Assembly (NCBI RefSeq): GCF_004366815.1 | Contig: NZ_SORI01000005.1 | Coordinates: 1-64,000 of the forward strand | Source: Aminivibrio pyruvatiphilus | Lineage (GTDB): Bacteria > Synergistota > Synergistia > Synergistales > Aminobacteriaceae | Direction of reading: 5' to 3' | DNA length: 64,000 bases | Shown: positions 41,586 through 49,891 of the stretch, piece after piece | Numbering within the stretch: the first letter of the stretch is position 1 | Layout of the letters: every line of letters begins with the position of its first letter | The notes under the pieces: model-generated | The model's database searches: none | What the model was told of the DNA's origin: nothing | The model's input: only the letters and a program-made list of their open reading frames with translations | Made by a program: the position numbers and the translations under genes

Positions 41586-43522
41586 TCCGGAAACTGCTTC
41601 TTCTGGCACTGATCCTGTTCTGTTTCGCACCGGGGGCTCCGGCCCAGACTCCGCCCCAGGACGACGAATTCGCCCTCGTGGAATCGGCCCGGAGAATGAG
41701 GGCTTCCGGGAACGCCCAGTTCAACTTCCAGGACGTGGACATGGTGAAGTTCATCCGGTTCATGGCGGAGCTGCTGAACGAGAACCTCGTGCTCACCCCC
41801 GGTGTGAAGGGGTCCATCTCGGTCATATCCCCGAAGCCCTTTCCCCTGAAGGAGGCCAGGCAGGTGTTCATCTCGGTGCTGGAGATGAACGGCTACACCC
41901 TGCAGCAGGGCGCCGGGTTCGGCAAGGTGGTGCCCCTCCAGCCGGGAAGCTCGGCGGAATCCGACGTCCGCACCGGGCGGATGGGGCCGGGGGAGGGGGA
42001 GCAGACGGTCTCCCAGGTGGTCCCCCTGGACTTCGTCACAGCCGACTTCATCGCAGCCGCGGTGAGCCAGGCGTCGGGCCGCATGGTCACCGTGCTGCCC
42101 GTGGGCCGGGGGAACGACATCCTCCTCACCGGCAGGGCCACCGACGTGAACAGGGCGGTGGACCTCATCCGGACCCTGGACAGGGCCGACAAGATCTTCA
42201 AGTCCCGGACGGTGAAAATCACGAAGGCATCCCCCGAGATCATCGCCGCCCACCTGGCCAACCTGGCGAAAGTCCCGGGAAGCCCGGTCTTCGGCCTCAC
42301 CGTTCTCCCCGACGCCCCGGGCAACCAGATCGTCCTCGCCGGGGAGGAGCGGCACATCAACCGGGCGCTGAAGCTCATCGCCGACCTGGACGTCACCCCG
42401 AAGTCGGGGGAATTCCACGTGTACAAACTGGAGAACGCCGATGCCAAGGTGGTGGCGGAGCAGCTGTCGAAGATCCTGTCCGCCCAGGCGTCCCAGGCGG
42501 TGAATGCCGAAGGGAGGATCCCCACCACGGTGGTGCCCGACATCCCGTCCAACAGCCTCATCTTCGCCGCGCCGCCCCACCATTTCCAGTCCCTGGTGGA
42601 GATCATCCAGAAGATCGACACCCTGCCCCGCCAGGTGCTCCTCCGGGGTCTCATCGCCGAGGTCAACCTGACGAAGCTCAACAACGCCGGCATCGACTGG
42701 GCCACCTGGGGCGGGGCAGTCACAGGGGACGCGGTCCTCGCAGGGCAGCTGAACATGGGGGGCGCAGGGGTGCCGGGCAACATCATCGACTGGTTCCAGA
42801 ACCTCTCCAGGACGGAAGAGGAGTACAGGAGGAGCGACGGAACCTACGGGACGAGAACGAACTACAAGGGCATGGGCCTCGTCTACGCCTACCTCGACCT
42901 GCTCAAGAAGTTCGACGCTGTGAACGTGCTCTCCATGCCCCGGCTCATGTGCACCGACAACCTCCCCAGCGAGCTCCAGGTGGGGCAGGTCATCCCCCAG
43001 CTCAAGGGAAAGCTTTCGGACGTATCCAACCCGAACGCCGTGCAGAGCAGCTACGAATACAAGGACACGGGGCTCATCCTCCACGTCACCCCCTCCATCC
43101 GGAGCGGGAACCTTGTCGCCCTCGATGTGGAACAGGTTGTCGAGGACGTGCTCACCGCCATGACCGCAGAAACCCCCGTGACGGGCAAGCGGAAGATCAA
43201 AACCAGCGTCATGGTGAGCTCCGGCAACACAGTGATCCTGGGAGGCCTCATCAAGGAAGTGGAGAAGAGCCTCCGGAGCAGGGTCCCCGGCCTCTCCTAC
43301 ATCCCCCTCATCGGCGGGCTCTTCACCCGGTCGGTGAAGCAGCGGGAGAAGATCGAGCTCATGATCTTCCTGACCCCCTACATCCTCGAGACTCCCGGCG
43401 AGGCGGAGCAGATCACCCGGGAGATCGTCTCCGGCGAGCACGGCATGAGCGCTCCCGAGGAGAAGCTCTGGAAGCGCCTCGAGAAGGAGTACCGGGAATC
43501 GGTGAAGCAGCAGTCGAAATGA
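41582..43522 (+). CDS. gspD: Type II secretion outer-membrane secretin GspD
   Basis: A 646-residue secretin with a signal peptide (MIRKLLLLALILFCFAPGAP, cleaved after AQ). An N0 domain (FNFQDVDMVKFIRFMAELLN) and three N1-N3 repeats (VVPLDFVTADFIAAAVSQ, TVKITKASPEIIAAHLANL, VYKLENADAKVVAEQLSKIL) follow. The C-terminal gate domain carries the signature VPGLSYIPLIGGLF. It forms the outer-membrane channel, direct evidence that the organism is diderm. No separate pilotin gene is seen. Confidence 0.96.
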   Translation: MIRKLLLLALILFCFAPGAPAQTPPQDDEFALVESARRMRASGNAQFNFQDVDMVKFIRFMAELLNENLVLTPGVKGSISVISPKPFPLKEARQVFISVLEMNGYTLQQGAGFGKVVPLQPGSSAESDVRTGRMGPGEGEQTVSQVVPLDFVTADFIAAAVSQASGRMVTVLPVGRGNDILLTGRATDVNRAVDLIRTLDRADKIFKSRTVKITKASPEIIAAHLANLAKVPGSPVFGLTVLPDAPGNQIVLAGEERHINRALKLIADLDVTPKSGEFHVYKLENADAKVVAEQLSKILSAQASQAVNAEGRIPTTVVPDIPSNSLIFAAPPHHFQSLVEIIQKIDTLPRQVLLRGLIAEVNLTKLNNAGIDWATWGGAVTGDAVLAGQLNMGGAGVPGNIIDWFQNLSRTEEEYRRSDGTYGTRTNYKGMGLVYAYLDLLKKFDAVNVLSMPRLMCTDNLPSELQVGQVIPQLKGKLSDVSNPNAVQSSYEYKDTGLILHVTPSIRSGNLVALDVEQVVEDVLTAMTAETPVTGKRKIKTSVMVSSGNTVILGGLIKEVEKSLRSRVPGLSYIPLIGGLFTRSVKQREKIELMIFLTPYILETPGEAEQITREIVSGEHGMSAPEEKLWKRLEKEYRESVKQQSK

Positions 43523-43539
43523 CGGGAGGAGACGGAAGA

Positions 43540-45048
43540 ATGGTCCCACGGCTTCCCGACGGAGAAGAAATCGCTCCCCTCATCCGGGGGAGAGTCAGCC
43601 TCGACGCCCTGAAGAACGCAGGCATCCTGCCCCTCCGGGACGACGGGGAGCGGCTTGTGGTCGCCCTGGCCTCGCCGGAGTGCTTTCCCGCCGCCCAGGT
43701 CCTTGCGGCGTCCTTCGGCCGGGAGGCGGCGTGGGAGCTCCATCGGCGGGAGGACCTTGAGCACCTTTGGGGCCGCCTGTACGACCTGAGGGGAGGCATC
43801 GGCGACGACACCCTCTCGGCCGTGGCGGGCATCGACGACGGCGACGGGCTCCTCAGGGAGGACGTGCAGAGCGACTCGGTGGACGTCCCGGTCATCAAGC
43901 TGGTGAACGGCCTTCTGAGGGAAGCCCTGAAGATCCGGGCGACGGACATCCACGTGGAACCCTTCGAGAACGAGGTCCTCGTGAGATTCCGGGTGGACGG
44001 GGTTCTCCACGACCGGCTCCGCCTTCCCCGGAACCTCCAGGCTCCCCTGACGAGCAGGATGAAGGTCATGGCGCGGATGGACATCGCCGAGCGCCTCGCC
44101 CCCCAGGACGGCCGGATCGGCATCACCGTTGGGAACCGGGCGGTGGACATCCGGGTCAGCTCCATCCCTGTGCAGCACGGAGAGCGCCTCGCCCTCCGCC
44201 TGCTGGACAAGGGCTCGGGGCTTCTCAGCCTGGAGGATCTCGGCATGGACGCCTCATCCAGGGAGACCATGAGCGCCCTCATCGGGAACCCCCACGGGCT
44301 TATCCTCTTCACGGGACCCACCGGCTCCGGCAAGACCACCACCCTCTACGCCATCCTCCAGGCCCTGGCGAAGCCGGAGGTGAACATCATCACCGTGGAA
44401 GACCCCATCGAGTATGACCTGGAAGGGGTCGGGCAGATCCAGGTGAACGAAAAGGCGGGGGTCACCTTCCCCTCCGCCCTCCGGTCCATCCTCAGGCAGG
44501 ACCCGGACATCATCATGATAGGCGAAATGCGGGACTACGAGACCGCCCACATAGGCGTCCAGGCGTCCCTCACGGGACACCTGGTCCTCTCGACCCTCCA
44601 CACCAACGATTCCGTCTCGGCGGTAATCCGCCTCACCGACATGGGGGTGGAGCCCTACCTCGCGGCCGGGTCCCTTCTCGGCGCCGTGGCCCAGCGCCTT
44701 GTCCGGACCCTCTGCCCCAAGTGCTCGTACAGGGCCGAAGCGCCGGCCCTCTTTCGGAGAGAGGGCCTTACGGAGGTCTTCCGGGGCAGGGGATGCGACC
44801 ACTGCATGGGCACCGGGTACCGGGGACGGGTGGGGCTGTACGAACAGTTCATTCTTGACGACGAGCTCCGGGAAATGGTGGCGGCAGGCCTTCCCACCCC
44901 GAAGATACGGTCCGCCGCCCGTTTGAAGGGGTTTCGTACCCTCTGGGAACTGGGTCTCGATGCCCTGCGGCAGGGGAGGACCTCCCCCGAGGAGCTGCTC
45001 CGGGTGGTCTCCGCAGGGGAATTCGGCCCCTCCCTGGAAGAAGGATAA
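43540..45048 (+). CDS. gspE: Type II secretion ATPase GspE
   Basis: A 502-residue secretion ATPase of the GspE/PilB family. After the N1E domain come Walker A GPTGSGKTTTLYA, the Asp box, Walker B DPDIIMIGEMRD, the His box (LSTLHTNDS) and a zinc-binding tetracysteine motif (CPKCSYR, CDHCMGTGY). It powers pseudopilus assembly at the membrane through GspL. The ATG at 43540 has GGGAGGAG at 8 bp; the ATG at 43519, overlapping the gspD stop, is an alternative. Confidence 0.96.
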   Translation: MVPRLPDGEEIAPLIRGRVSLDALKNAGILPLRDDGERLVVALASPECFPAAQVLAASFGREAAWELHRREDLEHLWGRLYDLRGGIGDDTLSAVAGIDDGDGLLREDVQSDSVDVPVIKLVNGLLREALKIRATDIHVEPFENEVLVRFRVDGVLHDRLRLPRNLQAPLTSRMKVMARMDIAERLAPQDGRIGITVGNRAVDIRVSSIPVQHGERLALRLLDKGSGLLSLEDLGMDASSRETMSALIGNPHGLILFTGPTGSGKTTTLYAILQALAKPEVNIITVEDPIEYDLEGVGQIQVNEKAGVTFPSALRSILRQDPDIIMIGEMRDYETAHIGVQASLTGHLVLSTLHTNDSVSAVIRLTDMGVEPYLAAGSLLGAVAQRLVRTLCPKCSYRAEAPALFRREGLTEVFRGRGCDHCMGTGYRGRVGLYEQFILDDELREMVAAGLPTPKIRSAARLKGFRTLWELGLDALRQGRTSPEELLRVVSAGEFGPSLEEG

Positions 45049-45051
45049 GCC

Positions 45052-46203
45052 GTGCCTGCCTTTCGCTATACTGCCTACGACGAAACAGGAAAGGTCCGGA
45101 AGGGAACGGTGGATGCCCCGTCCTCCGTCAGGGCGGGCGAACTGCTCGCCGCCCAGGGGCTCACGGCGGTGGACATCGCGGAGGGAGTTCAGCGGAAAGC
45201 CGGGCGGAGAAGGGGCTTCGGCCTCTCTTACCATGCCCTGTTCTGCCGGGGGCTTTCCTCCTACCTGAAGCGGGGAGTTCCCCTCGCCGAAGCATTGAAG
45301 TTCCTGGGCCGCCATTCATCGGACCGGCGGGTGGCCGATGCCTGCCTTCATCTCCACGAAGGCGTGCTGGGAGGAAAGCGCCTCTCCGCCGTGCTGGAAG
45401 AAACGGGTCTCTTCCGGGAGGACCTCCTGAGGATAGTGGAATCGGGCGAAAGGACATCGGCCCTTCCCGGTGTGCTGGAGCAGGCTGCGGCCCTCTACGC
45501 CATGCAGGAGGGGCAGCGGCGGAAGATCCGGTCCGCCCTGACCTATCCCCTGGCCATGACGGTCATCGGCTTCGCCGTGGTCCTCTTTCTGCTCACCTAC
45601 GTGGTTCCCCGGCTCGCCGACCTCTTTGCCGACATGGGGCAGGCCCTGCCCCTTCCCACGAGAATCCTCCTGGGAACGGCGGCGTTTCTCCGGGAATGGT
45701 GGCCGGCGCTGGTCCTTGCCCTGATGGGGTTCTTTTTCCTGGCACGGAAGAGAAAGTGGTCCGTGAGCCTCCCCTTCTTCCGGCGCATCCGGGAAAATAT
45801 CGCCCTCTCCCTGGTGATGTCCCACCTGAAGACCCTGCTCTCCGCTGGGATCCCCCTGGTGCAGGCCCTCGGAATGGCCTCCTCCATGGACTCCCGGCCG
45901 GAGCGGTGGATGGAGGCCGCCCGGCTCGTGAAGGAAGGGTTCCGGTTCGACCGTGCCCTGGAGAGGCTTGGCACCTTTCCCGAGGAGGCGGTCTACATCC
46001 TCAGGATCGGCGAGCTGGGAGGAGACCTGCCGGGTGCCATCGGCCAGGTGGCGGAGATGAACTGGGAGGAGGCCCGGGACGGCATGGAAAAGGCGGCCAC
46101 TCTCGCGGAACCCCTCCTGGTGCTGTTTCTGGGACTGGCAGTGGGCTTCGTGGTCATCGCCGTGCTCCTTCCCATATTTGACCTGTCCAGTCTCGCGGGA
46201 TGA
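45052..46203 (+). CDS. gspF: Type II secretion platform protein GspF
   Basis: A 383-residue inner-membrane protein with two T2SSF domains and three membrane helices. Typical features are the start MPAFRYTAYDETGKVRKGTV, VLEETGLFREDLLRIVESGE, and a repeat VYILRIGELGGDLPGAIGQV. It forms the platform around which GspE works. GTG start 3 bp after the gspE stop, with AAGGAT upstream. Confidence 0.95.
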   Translation: MPAFRYTAYDETGKVRKGTVDAPSSVRAGELLAAQGLTAVDIAEGVQRKAGRRRGFGLSYHALFCRGLSSYLKRGVPLAEALKFLGRHSSDRRVADACLHLHEGVLGGKRLSAVLEETGLFREDLLRIVESGERTSALPGVLEQAAALYAMQEGQRRKIRSALTYPLAMTVIGFAVVLFLLTYVVPRLADLFADMGQALPLPTRILLGTAAFLREWWPALVLALMGFFFLARKRKWSVSLPFFRRIRENIALSLVMSHLKTLLSAGIPLVQALGMASSMDSRPERWMEAARLVKEGFRFDRALERLGTFPEEAVYILRIGELGGDLPGAIGQVAEMNWEEARDGMEKAATLAEPLLVLFLGLAVGFVVIAVLLPIFDLSSLAG

Positions 46204-46235
46204 CGGGCGGGCAGAACTGAAACGGAGGTTGTGCA

Positions 46236-46667
46236 ATGAAAGAAAGGCAGCTGAAACGGAAGGGCTTTACGCTGGTGGAAGTGCTCGTGGTGGTGGTCAT
46301 CCTCGGCCTGCTGGCGGCTCTCGTGGTGCCCAGGGTGGTGGGCAGGGGGGAGGATGCCAAGAGAACCGCGGCGGCGGTGCAGATCCGGGAGATCGAGCAG
46401 GCCCTGGAGATGTACCGGCTCGACAGCAGTCTGTACCCCTCCACGGCCCAGGGGCTTGAAGCCCTGGTGACAAAACCCTCCATTCCTCCCGAACCGAGGA
46501 AATACAGGGAGGGAGGCTACCTCCGGAAGCTCCCGGCGGATCCCTGGGGAAGCCCCTTCGTCTACCGCCGCCCCGGCGACCACGGCGAATACGACCTGTT
46601 CTCCCTCGGTGCCGACGGCGAAGAGGGAGGAGACGGTCCGGGGAAGGATATAACCAACTGGGAGTAG
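46236..46667 (+). CDS. gspG: Type II secretion major pseudopilin GspG
   Basis: A 143-residue major pseudopilin. Leader LKRKG/FTLVEVLVVVVILGLLAAL with +5 Glu, then VVPRVVGRGEDAKRTAA and the calcium-site C-terminus (LPADPWGSPFVYRRPGDHG, YDLFSLGADGEEGG). It polymerises into the pseudopilus that pushes substrates through GspD. It is the last gene of the operon; no prepilin peptidase (GspO) gene is nearby. Confidence 0.97.
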   Translation: MKERQLKRKGFTLVEVLVVVVILGLLAALVVPRVVGRGEDAKRTAAAVQIREIEQALEMYRLDSSLYPSTAQGLEALVTKPSIPPEPRKYREGGYLRKLPADPWGSPFVYRRPGDHGEYDLFSLGADGEEGGDGPGKDITNWE

Positions 46668-46669
46668 GC

Positions 46670-46698
46670 TTGCCCGGAAAGAATTCATGGTATAAAAT
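46670..46698 (+). promoter_or_regulatory. Promoter of the aldehyde oxidoreductase leader
   Basis: TTGCCC (46670-46675) and TAAAAT (46693-46698) are separated by 17 bp; a TATAAA register also exists. Transcription near 46705 would give a 380-nt leader carrying the riboswitch and terminator. It begins just after the gspG stop. Confidence 0.6.
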
Positions 46699-46753
46699 GG
46701 CTCAAACTAGTTAGTGTTTTTTTGAAATTTACTTCTGAGAATATCAATCTTTT

Positions 46754-46849
46754 CCTCCGAGTCGCCTGTCCTAAAGGATCTATCCCACGGGCAGCGACCG
46801 TTAGGGTGCATCCGGAAACAGGTGCGCCTCCCCTTTGGCAAGGAGGACG
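46754..46849 (+). ncRNA. Moco-type riboswitch before the aldehyde oxidoreductase
   Basis: A folded leader element with the blocks CCTCCGAG (46754-46761), GGAAACAGG (46813-46821), GCCTCCC (46826-46832) and TTTGGCAAGGAGGACG (46834-46849). A 10-bp helix with one bulge joins 46761-46771 to 46789-46798. The same blocks, in the same order and spacing, recur on the minus strand at 60732-60831 before a molybdopterin-binding protein gene. Both neighbours are molybdenum/tungsten cofactor genes, which fits the Moco (or Tuco) RNA class. Assigned from remembered consensus and from this internal pair, not from a covariance search. Confidence 0.75.
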
Positions 46850-46867
46850 TTTTTCCGCACACGGCGA

Positions 46868-46904
46868 AGCCGTCCTCATGTCTTGAGGGCGGCTTTTATT
46901 TTTT
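46868..46904 (+). terminator. Terminator controlled by the first Moco-type riboswitch
   Basis: GCCGTCCTCA (46869-46878) pairs with TGAGGGCGGC (46884-46893) with one G-U pair; TTTTATTTTTT follows. The left arm GCCGT can alternatively pair with ACGGC (46861-46865) just upstream, an antiterminator-like switch. It is 180 bp before the aldehyde oxidoreductase start; the rest of that gap holds nothing else recognised. Confidence 0.78.
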
Positions 46905-47083
46905 CCATCTGCACGAGGCGAAAGGAGGGGTCGGTTCAGCGGAAACCTGACGGAGAGCCCCGCGCGAAGAGTTTATTGAACAGGAAAGGGGCGGAGGTTC
47001 CGGTCCTCATCGCATGGCCGCGCACAGGTCCGGAGCTCTGCCGCCCCGCCCCCTGCCGACGAACGGAAGGAGCTGGGAACAGG

Positions 47084-49828
47084 ATGATTCAGAAAGTCTT
47101 TTTTGTCAACGGCGTCGAACGGAACATCATAGTGGAGGACGACAGCACCCTTGCCTCCGTACTCAGGGAACAGCTCGGGCTCACCGGAACCAAGATAGGC
47201 TGCGGCCAGGGACATTGCGGCTCCTGCGGCGTGATCATCGACGGCACGTATACCCGTTCCTGCGTGTACAAGATGTCACGGCTTCCTGAAGGAGCCTGCA
47301 TCACCACCATCGAGGGGATAGGCACTCCCGGGAATCTCCACCCCATCCAGAAGGCATGGATCAGGCACGGGGCCGCCCAGTGCGGTTTCTGCACCCCCGG
47401 ATTCATCGTCTCCGCAAAAGCCCTTCTCGACACCAACCCCAATCCGACCCGGGAAGAAGTCCGGGACTGGTTCCAGGCCAACAGGAACGCCTGCCGCTGC
47501 ACCGGGTACAAGCCCATCGTGGACGCCGTCATGGATGCCGCCAAGGTGCTCCGGGGGGAGATGGACGTGAAGGATCTCGATTTCGTCCTTCCTGGTGACG
47601 GACGGATCTGGGGCAGCAGGTACCCCCGTCCCACTGCGGTCGGAAAAGTCACCGGAACCCTGGACTACGGCGCCGACCTTATCCTCAAGATGCCGAAGAA
47701 AACCCTCCACGCAGCCCTCGTCCAGGCGAAGGTTTCCCACGCCAACATAAAGGGTATCGATACCTCCGAGGCGGAGAAGATGCCCGGAGTCTACAAGATC
47801 GTCACCCACAAGGATATCAGGGGGAAAAACAGGATTACCGGACTCATCACCTTCCCCACGAACAAGGGCGACGGGTGGGACCGCCCCATCCTGTGCGACG
47901 AGAAGATTTTCCAGTACGGTGACGCAGTGGCCATCGTCTGCGCCGACAGCTACAGGAACGCCGCCGCGGCGGCCGAAAAAGTGAAGCTCGACCTGGAGGT
48001 TCTTCCGGCTTACATGAGCGCCCCTGCCGCCATGGCGGAGGATGCCATCGAAATCCATCCAGGCACACCAAACGTGTATTTCACCCAGAAAATCAAGAAA
48101 GGGGAGGATACGGCCCCCATCTTCGCCCGTTCCGACGTGGTCACCGCGGAGGACGACTTCTACGTGGGCAGGCAGCCGCACATGCCCATCGAGCCTGACG
48201 TGGGATTCGCCTACCTGGACCACGAGGGTCGGCTGGTAATCCACTCCAAGTCCATCGGCGTCCATCTCCACCTGGCCATGATCGCCCCCGGTCTGGGTGT
48301 GGAGCCCGAAAAGCTGGTTCTCGTGACGAATCCTTCCGGGGGCACCTTCGGCTACAAGTTCAGCCCCACCATGGAAGCCCTCGTGGGAGCCGCGGCACTG
48401 GCCACGGGACACCCCGTGGCGCTGAACTACACCTGGAAGCAGCAGCAGCAGTACACCGGAAAGCGCTCCCCCTTCTTCGTCAACATGAAGTTCGCCGCCG
48501 ACAGGGAAGGAAAGCTCCTCGCCATGGAAACCGACTATTCCGTGGATCACGGCCCCTATTCCGAGTTCGGCGATCTGCTGACCCTGCGGGGCACCCAGTT
48601 CATGGGCGCGGGATACGATATTCCCAACATCAGGGGCGAGGGCCGGACGGTGTGCACCAACCATGCCTGGGGCTCGGCTTTCAGGGCCTACGGTTCCCCC
48701 CAGTCCCTCTTCTCCTCCGAGGTCCTTATGGATGAACTGGCGGAGAAGCTCGGCATGGATCCCCTGGAGATCCGCCTGAAGAATGCCTACCGGCCGGGGA
48801 GCACTTCTCCCACGGGACAGGCGCCCGAGTCCTATTCCCTTCCGAAGATGCTCGAGGCGCTCCGGCCGAAGTACGAGCTCGCGAAGAAGAGAGCCGCCGA
48901 GGGCTCCACTGCCCGCTACAAAAAAGGCGTCGGCCTCTCGGTGGGTGTATACGGCTGCGGGCTCGACGGTCCCGATGGTTCCGAGGCACGGGTCGACATG
49001 AACCCCGACGGGACCATCACCATCTGTACGGCCTGGGAGGACCACGGCCAGGGTGCCGATATCGGCGCCATCGGAACGGCCCACGAGGCACTGCGCCCCC
49101 TGGGCATCTCCCCCGACAAGCTCCGGTTTACGTGGCCCAATACGGCGAAATGCCCCAATTCAGGGCCTGCGGGCGGCTCCAGGTCCCAGGTCATGACGGG
49201 CAACGCCATCCGGGTGGCCTGCGAAACCCTGCTCAAGGAGACCGCGAAGCCAAAAAGCGGCTTCTTTAAGAAGGACGGCGGGTATATGACCTATGACGAA
49301 CTGGTTGCCGCCGGAAAGCCGACCTCTTTCGCCGGAAAGTGGTCCGCCGTGGAGGGGGCCGCATGCGATGAAAACAGCCAGGGGAAACCCTTCGTGATCT
49401 ACATGTACGGCGTGTTTATGGCCGAGGTGACCGTGGACACGGAAACGGGCAAGACTGCCGTGGACCGGATGACCCTCATGTGCGACTGCGGGAAGATCAA
49501 CAACCGCCTCGTGGTGGACGGACAGAACTACGGCGGCATCGCCCAGGGCATCGGCCTCGCCCTCTCCGAGGACTTCGAGGATATCGAGAAGCACTCCACC
49601 ATGCCCGGGGCAGGGTTCCCCTACATCAAGGACATCCCCGACGACATCGAGGTCATCTACTTCGAGGAGCACAGGGCCGACGGCCCCCACGGCGCGGCCG
49701 GCATCGGAGAGCTTCCCCTCACGAGCCCCCATGCCTCCGTCATCAACGGCATCTACAACGCCTGCGGCGTGAGGATCACCAAGCTTCCCGCCTACCCCGA
49801 GAAGGTCCTGGCGGCGCTGAAAAAGTAG
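47084..49828 (+). CDS. mop: Molybdenum aldehyde oxidoreductase (xanthine oxidase family, Mop type)
   Basis: A 914-residue cytoplasmic enzyme oxidising aldehydes to acids. Residues 1-80 bind a plant-type 2Fe-2S cluster (GCGQGHCGSCGV). The next domain binds the second 2Fe-2S cluster (QCGFCTPGFI, NACRCTGYK). The large C-terminal part binds the molybdopterin cofactor, with the catalytic Glu in GIGELPLTSPHA. There is no FAD domain, so it is the single-chain Desulfovibrio gigas Mop type, which it resembles along its whole length. The start at 47084 has AAGGAG upstream; the frame is open earlier but inside the leader. It is preceded by a Moco-type riboswitch and terminator. Confidence 0.96.
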   Translation: MIQKVFFVNGVERNIIVEDDSTLASVLREQLGLTGTKIGCGQGHCGSCGVIIDGTYTRSCVYKMSRLPEGACITTIEGIGTPGNLHPIQKAWIRHGAAQCGFCTPGFIVSAKALLDTNPNPTREEVRDWFQANRNACRCTGYKPIVDAVMDAAKVLRGEMDVKDLDFVLPGDGRIWGSRYPRPTAVGKVTGTLDYGADLILKMPKKTLHAALVQAKVSHANIKGIDTSEAEKMPGVYKIVTHKDIRGKNRITGLITFPTNKGDGWDRPILCDEKIFQYGDAVAIVCADSYRNAAAAAEKVKLDLEVLPAYMSAPAAMAEDAIEIHPGTPNVYFTQKIKKGEDTAPIFARSDVVTAEDDFYVGRQPHMPIEPDVGFAYLDHEGRLVIHSKSIGVHLHLAMIAPGLGVEPEKLVLVTNPSGGTFGYKFSPTMEALVGAAALATGHPVALNYTWKQQQQYTGKRSPFFVNMKFAADREGKLLAMETDYSVDHGPYSEFGDLLTLRGTQFMGAGYDIPNIRGEGRTVCTNHAWGSAFRAYGSPQSLFSSEVLMDELAEKLGMDPLEIRLKNAYRPGSTSPTGQAPESYSLPKMLEALRPKYELAKKRAAEGSTARYKKGVGLSVGVYGCGLDGPDGSEARVDMNPDGTITICTAWEDHGQGADIGAIGTAHEALRPLGISPDKLRFTWPNTAKCPNSGPAGGSRSQVMTGNAIRVACETLLKETAKPKSGFFKKDGGYMTYDELVAAGKPTSFAGKWSAVEGAACDENSQGKPFVIYMYGVFMAEVTVDTETGKTAVDRMTLMCDCGKINNRLVVDGQNYGGIAQGIGLALSEDFEDIEKHSTMPGAGFPYIKDIPDDIEVIYFEEHRADGPHGAAGIGELPLTSPHASVINGIYNACGVRITKLPAYPEKVLAALKK

Positions 49829-49842
49829 ACGTGTACCGCAGC

Positions 49843-49870
49843 GGGGGAAGGGGTAATTTCCTCTTCCCCC
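49843..49870 (+). terminator. Weak terminator or attenuator after mop
   Basis: GGGGGAAG (49843-49850) pairs with CTTCCCCC (49863-49870), followed by only TTTCATTT. It lies between the aldehyde oxidoreductase and the next operon gene and may reduce expression downstream. Confidence 0.5.
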
Positions 49871-49891
49871 TTTCATTTCGGAGGTTTCGCC

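Noticed and set aside
41543..43549. A 668-codon minus-strand open frame opposite the secretin gene
   Set aside because: Antisense shadow of gspD; no ribosome site and no recognisable domain.
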